A stretch of 64,000 nt of DNA from assembly GCF_900107665.1 (NCBI RefSeq), contig NZ_FNQT01000004.1, forward strand, positions 124,001 through 188,000. Reading direction: 5' to 3'. This document shows positions 61,184-64,000 of the stretch, piece by piece. The DNA is from Haloplanus vescus (GTDB lineage: Archaea; Halobacteriota; Halobacteria; Halobacteriales; Haloferacaceae). The notes beneath the pieces were generated by a model, which worked only from the letters and a program-made list of their open reading frames with translations, had not been told where the DNA came from and ran no database searches. A program made the position numbers and the translations under genes. Every line of letters starts with the position of its first letter. The first letter of the stretch is position 1.

Positions 61184-61224
61184 TTAACCAACAAGCTCGT
61201 GATCAACGGAAGTCTGTTGGTTAA
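61184..61224. repeat. dispersed 41-bp inverted repeat, copy 8
   Basis: TTAACCAACA at 61184-61193 and TGTTGGTTAA at 61215-61224, with a 21-bp spacer. It lies 32 bp beyond the xseB stop and 74 bp before the start at 61109, nearly 36 kb from copy 7. Confidence 0.9.
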
Positions 61225-61256
61225 TGTAGAGAGACAGTCGATACTGTCCCCATTCT

Positions 61257-61439
61257 TCATTCGATCTCGATGACCTCGCCTTGGCCTTCGTGGAGTCGCT
61301 CGCGGATTTCAGTCAGCAACTCCTGCCCTTCCTCGTACAGCTCACTCCCTTCATCAAGTGACACCTCATCCGCGTCGAGTTGGTCGATAATCTCTTCGAT
61401 GCGGTTCATCCGACTCCTGATGTCCGAGTCTTTCGCCAT
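61257..61439 (-). CDS. xseB: exodeoxyribonuclease VII small subunit
   Basis: 60 residues, two antiparallel helices: IRSRMNRIEEIIDQLDADEV and LDEGSELYEEGQELLTEIRE. SLDEGSELYEEG is the XseB signature (usually sLeeal.lyE.G). It binds the C-terminal region of XseA to form ExoVII, which degrades ssDNA. It starts 3 bp after the xseA stop. Confidence 0.92.
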   Translation of the reverse strand: MAKDSDIRSRMNRIEEIIDQLDADEVSLDEGSELYEEGQELLTEIRERLHEGQGEVIEIE

Positions 61440-61442
61440 CGC

Positions 61443-62495
61443 TTAGATCACCCCCAGCCAGAGTGCGGTAATGAGCAGCAACAGCACCAGCAGCACGAAA
61501 ATTGCGGCCTTGTAGTAAACTGGCGACAGACCCTCAGGCGCGGTCGCCTCTTCGACTGCCTCGGCCAGTTCCTGTTCGTGTTCGTGCTCCCGTTCAAAGG
61601 TCTCGTACGCGGCCTCAAGCTGTTGCTCAAGCGGGTCAATGTCGCTAGCCAGGAAGTCACTCCGAGACTTCGCGATGTACTCGCCGGCCGCTGTCGGTGT
61701 GATCGCGGCCATATCCGCTACCCGATCCGCGATTAGCCGGTCGTCAGTATGGCCAATTGCCGTGACAATCGGGGTGTTCGCGGTGAAGATCGCTTCCGCG
61801 ACCCGCTCGGTGTTGAACGCTTGGAGGTTCGAATCGCTCCCACCGCCCCGCCCGACAATAATCGAATCGACGTCCTCGGAGCGGTCCAGATGGTGAATCC
61901 CGTTCGCGATAGATGTCGGGGCCTCTGACCCTTGGACGGTCGCATCCTTCACCAGGATGTCGACGGTAGGGTCTTGCTCGTGGATCGCGCTCTGGATGTC
62001 GTACCGAGCATCCCCTCGGAGTGAGGTCACAACACCGACCCGTTCCGGGAACGCCGGCGGGCGCTGTTTCTGCTCGTCGCCGAACCAGCCACGCTCTTCG
62101 AGTTCGCTTCGCAGTCGCTCGACGGCAGCCGCCTGGTCACCGTCGCCGACGACGATCACTTCCCACGGCTTGAGATCGATTTTCCCACCTTCGACCCAGT
62201 AGTCGATATCTCCCTCGAGGATGACTTCGGTCCCGTCGTCGAGGTCGGCGTCCATCTCCCGGTAACGGTTCGCCCAGATCATACAGGGGAGCTCGGCATC
62301 GCCGTCGGTGAGCGTGAAGTAAAGCGCCGTACTGTTCTGGTGGAGGTCGGTGACCTCGCCAATACAGCGGACGCCGTTGAGGGCAGGCGTGTCCTGGACG
62401 ACCGACGCAATCCGATCGTTCAGCTGGGACACGCTAAGGACCTCTCTCGCATCGGGTTCGACCGCCTGCCGTTCGGTATCCGGTGCGTCCGCCAT
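61443..62495 (-). CDS. xseA: exodeoxyribonuclease VII large subunit with membrane-like C-terminus
   Basis: 350 residues. The N-terminal OB-fold (VSQLNDRIASVVQDTPALNG, VRCIGEVTDLHQNSTALYFT) is followed by the catalytic domain with RVGVVTSLRGDARYDIQSAI, IIVGRGGGSDSNLQAFN and VTAIGHTDDRLIADRVADMA, which contain the conserved Asp/Arg/His residues. It is shorter than bacterial XseA (about 450). Unusually, the end (KAAIFVLLVLLLLITALWLG) is a hydrophobic helix where the XseB-binding coiled coil would normally end, suggesting membrane attachment. Confidence 0.93.
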   Translation of the reverse strand: MADAPDTERQAVEPDAREVLSVSQLNDRIASVVQDTPALNGVRCIGEVTDLHQNSTALYFTLTDGDAELPCMIWANRYREMDADLDDGTEVILEGDIDYWVEGGKIDLKPWEVIVVGDGDQAAAVERLRSELEERGWFGDEQKQRPPAFPERVGVVTSLRGDARYDIQSAIHEQDPTVDILVKDATVQGSEAPTSIANGIHHLDRSEDVDSIIVGRGGGSDSNLQAFNTERVAEAIFTANTPIVTAIGHTDDRLIADRVADMAAITPTAAGEYIAKSRSDFLASDIDPLEQQLEAAYETFEREHEHEQELAEAVEEATAPEGLSPVYYKAAIFVLLVLLLLITALWLGVI

Positions 62496-62570
62496 CTCCG
62501 TTGCCTAACTTCTGAACAGGAACCTCAAAAAGCTACGTTCGAGTGACAGGGTTGGCTGCGTTACGCAGGC

Positions 62571-62738
62571 CTACAGGTCGCGGGGCTGGACCGTCTTCCG
62601 GTCATTGGCCTCGGCACGCTCTGCGGCGTCGTCGAGCAGTTCGGCGACCTCTTCGTTGAGGGCGTCGTAGAAATCTGCCGAGACGTTGTGGTCCGAAAGT
62701 GCGTCCTTCACGGCTGCTTTGACGATAAGGTCAGACAT
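62571..62738 (-). CDS. very small histone-fold-like protein
   Basis: 55 residues: MSDLIVKAAVKDALSDHNVS, ADFYDALNEEVAELLDDAAE, then RAEANDRKTVQPRDL. The central helix and the terminal TVQPRDL strand resemble an archaeal histone fold, as in small DUF1931-type haloarchaeal proteins (compare the TVQPRD end of histones). Too short for long-ORF screens but with good codon structure and a clear ATG. It may bind DNA as a dimer. It lies upstream of xseA in the same direction. Confidence 0.75.
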   Translation of the reverse strand: MSDLIVKAAVKDALSDHNVSADFYDALNEEVAELLDDAAERAEANDRKTVQPRDL

Positions 62739-62872
62739 TCCATCGCGGATTTCTCCCGTCCGCTATATATAGGTTCGAAGTTCTCACGTAGTCTTCCTGA
62801 CCAGTCACACCGAATTCGCCTCTGAGTATCAGAGAGAACATATGCCACCCCTCAAAAATAGGGAACAGGCAG

Positions 62873-63169
62873 ATGCACGATCTAACTGGGTTCCAGCGGG
62901 ATATCTTGTACGTAACCACCGGGCTCGAGGAACCACATGGGCTCGCAATCAAGGACGAACTCGACGACTATTACGAGCAGGTGATCAACCACGGCCGCCT
63001 CTATCCGAATCTCGACGATCTCGTCAACAAAGGACTGCTGGAGAAGGGTGAACTCGACAAGCGGACGAACGTGTACACGGTCACGCAGCGCGGATTGCGG
63101 GAAATCGAGGCGCGACGTGAGTGGGAAAGTCAGTATTTAGAAGACGTGAACGCACCCACTACGTCGTAG
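62873..63169 (+). CDS. PadR-family regulator
   Basis: 98 residues. A winged helix with HDLTGFQRDILYVTTGLEEP, IKDELDDYYEQVINHGRLYP (recognition helix region) and NVYTVTQRGLREIEARREWE is typical of short haloarchaeal PadR regulators. A candidate for binding one of the inverted repeats in the window, though none lies at its own promoter. Confidence 0.85.
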   Translation: MHDLTGFQRDILYVTTGLEEPHGLAIKDELDDYYEQVINHGRLYPNLDDLVNKGLLEKGELDKRTNVYTVTQRGLREIEARREWESQYLEDVNAPTTS

Positions 63170-63221
63170 AATCATTATAAAGCGGGACTGCTTTACCCAC
63201 TTCCCACGAATCCACAGTAAG

Positions 63222-64000
63222 ATGGCTCGGCTCGTCTTCTATCACCACCCACAGGCCGAGAATTTCTCCCTCAAATTTAGCTCGGCATCGGTGGCAGAGA
63301 TCCTGTCTCAGCGAGAGCAATCCGACGAGTCGACAAAGCTCATCGGGTACCCCTTTGAAACACCGGTCTATGTGCTCTACGAAGGCGATTCAGAGATCGA
63401 ATCAGCGCAAGATATCGACTTTGATCAGGAATGGCTGAGCGACCGTATTCGTGACCTCCCCCGTGCTGGGCAGGTTGTCGCATTCCGATTAGTAGAGTTG
63501 CTCGAAGCCGCGGTCGATGTTCGAGATGAGGATGAGTTCCGGCTCTACAAGGAGTTCGAACCACAAAAGATCCAGCAGGCACTCGATCACGTCTCCTGGG
63601 AAGCACCGCTTCCGACCGTCGCTGGAGAGGTGATGTCGAATTTGATCCTCCGACATTCCCTCCCGAATGCGAATCATCGAACTGGCATCGCGATGCTGCA
63701 GTTCTGTATTGAGAGTGTGGACCCGGATTTTGAGATGCCACGAACGCACGTCGACGACGATTCCTGGCGAGAGTGGGTCGATCCCTATATCGTCGATTCC
63801 AAACGGCTCATTACTGTCCGCCGGAACAACCTCCGTTTCAAGCAACTCGAAGACTTGGACGTCGACGTCGTCGAACGGAAAGACGGGATCCAAATCCGAT
63901 TAGCCGAGTTCGAGCTGGATATGCACTGGAGAGAAGCCCTCACAGAGTATGCTGGGCAGCACGAATCTCACTGTACGGACTTCGCGCAGGCAGTTCTCGA
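63222..64000 (+). CDS. Fic/Doc-like protein (3' end outside window)
   Basis: 259 codons are present and the frame runs off the edge. Start MARLVFYHHPQAENFSLKF after a TATA-like TTATAAA near 63176. The segment LRHSLPNANHRTGIAML resembles the Fic/Doc motif HxFxxGNxRT, with His, Asn and Arg at equivalent places but the Phe and Gly replaced (HSLPNANHRT). Fic enzymes AMPylate or phosphorylate proteins and serve as toxins such as Doc; activity of this variant is uncertain. It follows the PadR gene. Confidence 0.65.
   Translation, partial: MARLVFYHHPQAENFSLKFSSASVAEILSQREQSDESTKLIGYPFETPVYVLYEGDSEIESAQDIDFDQEWLSDRIRDLPRAGQVVAFRLVELLEAAVDVRDEDEFRLYKEFEPQKIQQALDHVSWEAPLPTVAGEVMSNLILRHSLPNANHRTGIAMLQFCIESVDPDFEMPRTHVDDDSWREWVDPYIVDSKRLITVRRNNLRFKQLEDLDVDVVERKDGIQIRLAEFELDMHWREALTEYAGQHESHCTDFAQAVL

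Noticed and set aside
1896-61224. The inverted repeats as a CRISPR array
   Set aside because: Copies are 1.5 to 36 kb apart with genes between them; there is no regular repeat-spacer unit and no cas gene.
1896-61224. The inverted repeats as simple RNA terminators
   Set aside because: The stem is AT-rich with a 21-22 nt loop and no T run follows it, so it would be a weak hairpin. Archaeal termination relies on T tracts.
1-64000. Insertion sequences or transposases
   Set aside because: No DDE, DEDD or serine/tyrosine recombinase motif and no IS-type terminal repeats were seen in any frame I examined, despite clear cargo insertions.

Overview
The window is haloarchaeal (class Halobacteria) accessory DNA, most likely a conjugative megaplasmid or an integrated conjugative plasmid. 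It is GC-rich and its proteins are strongly acidic. It carries an Orc1/Cdc6 initiator beside an origin-like repeat cluster, a transcription factor B, PadR-type regulators, archaeal TATA boxes with leaderless starts, and many zinc-ribbon families typical of haloarchaeal plasmids. I see no rRNA, tRNA, CRISPR array or recognisable transposase. Family names come from reading motifs by eye; no database search was run.

Layout. 0-1.5 kb: the 3' part of orc1/cdc6 and GGAAACGTGGGG-type repeats, a probable replication origin. 1.5-27.5 kb: a mainly leftward array of small plasmid genes (ArdC-like antirestriction protein, DUF932-like, SWIM zinc finger, zinc-ribbon proteins, TFB), interrupted by defence-type cargo: an SNF2 helicase with a helix-hairpin-helix partner, an AbiE toxin-antitoxin pair, a methyltransferase-like/CBS/HEPN-like fusion, and a membrane-anchored Mrr-like nuclease. 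27.6-34.6 kb: an AT-richer insert with a STAND NTPase and a convergent PD-(D/E)XK-like nuclease. 34.9-38.2 kb: an OB-fold ssDNA-binding protein with a long structured leader and several small genes. 38.7-46 kb: a 2172-residue sacsin-like GHKL ATPase and a small unknown gene. 46-60 kb: a tightly overlapping leftward type IV secretion operon (VirB2-, VirB6-, VirB3/PrgI-, VirB4- and VirD4-like proteins, a Tat lipoprotein, a large surface protein and a primase-like protein), with a divergent small regulator. 60-64 kb: exonuclease VII (xseA/xseB), a short histone-fold-like protein, a PadR regulator and a Fic-like gene cut by the window end.

The most striking signal is not a gene. Eight copies of a 41-42 bp inverted repeat (TTAACCAAC, 21-22 bp spacer region, GTTGGTTAA) lie only between genes. 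Seven of the eight follow the 3' end of a leftward gene module, including two that lie between converging genes, so they look more like module boundaries than ordinary promoter operators. A second family of intergenic GC hairpins, with GGGTG in the loop on the coding strand, precedes many starts in the same array. Array and transfer genes often have Shine-Dalgarno starts, whereas several defence cargo genes have TATA boxes placed for leaderless or very short-leader transcripts. This suggests two genetic origins.
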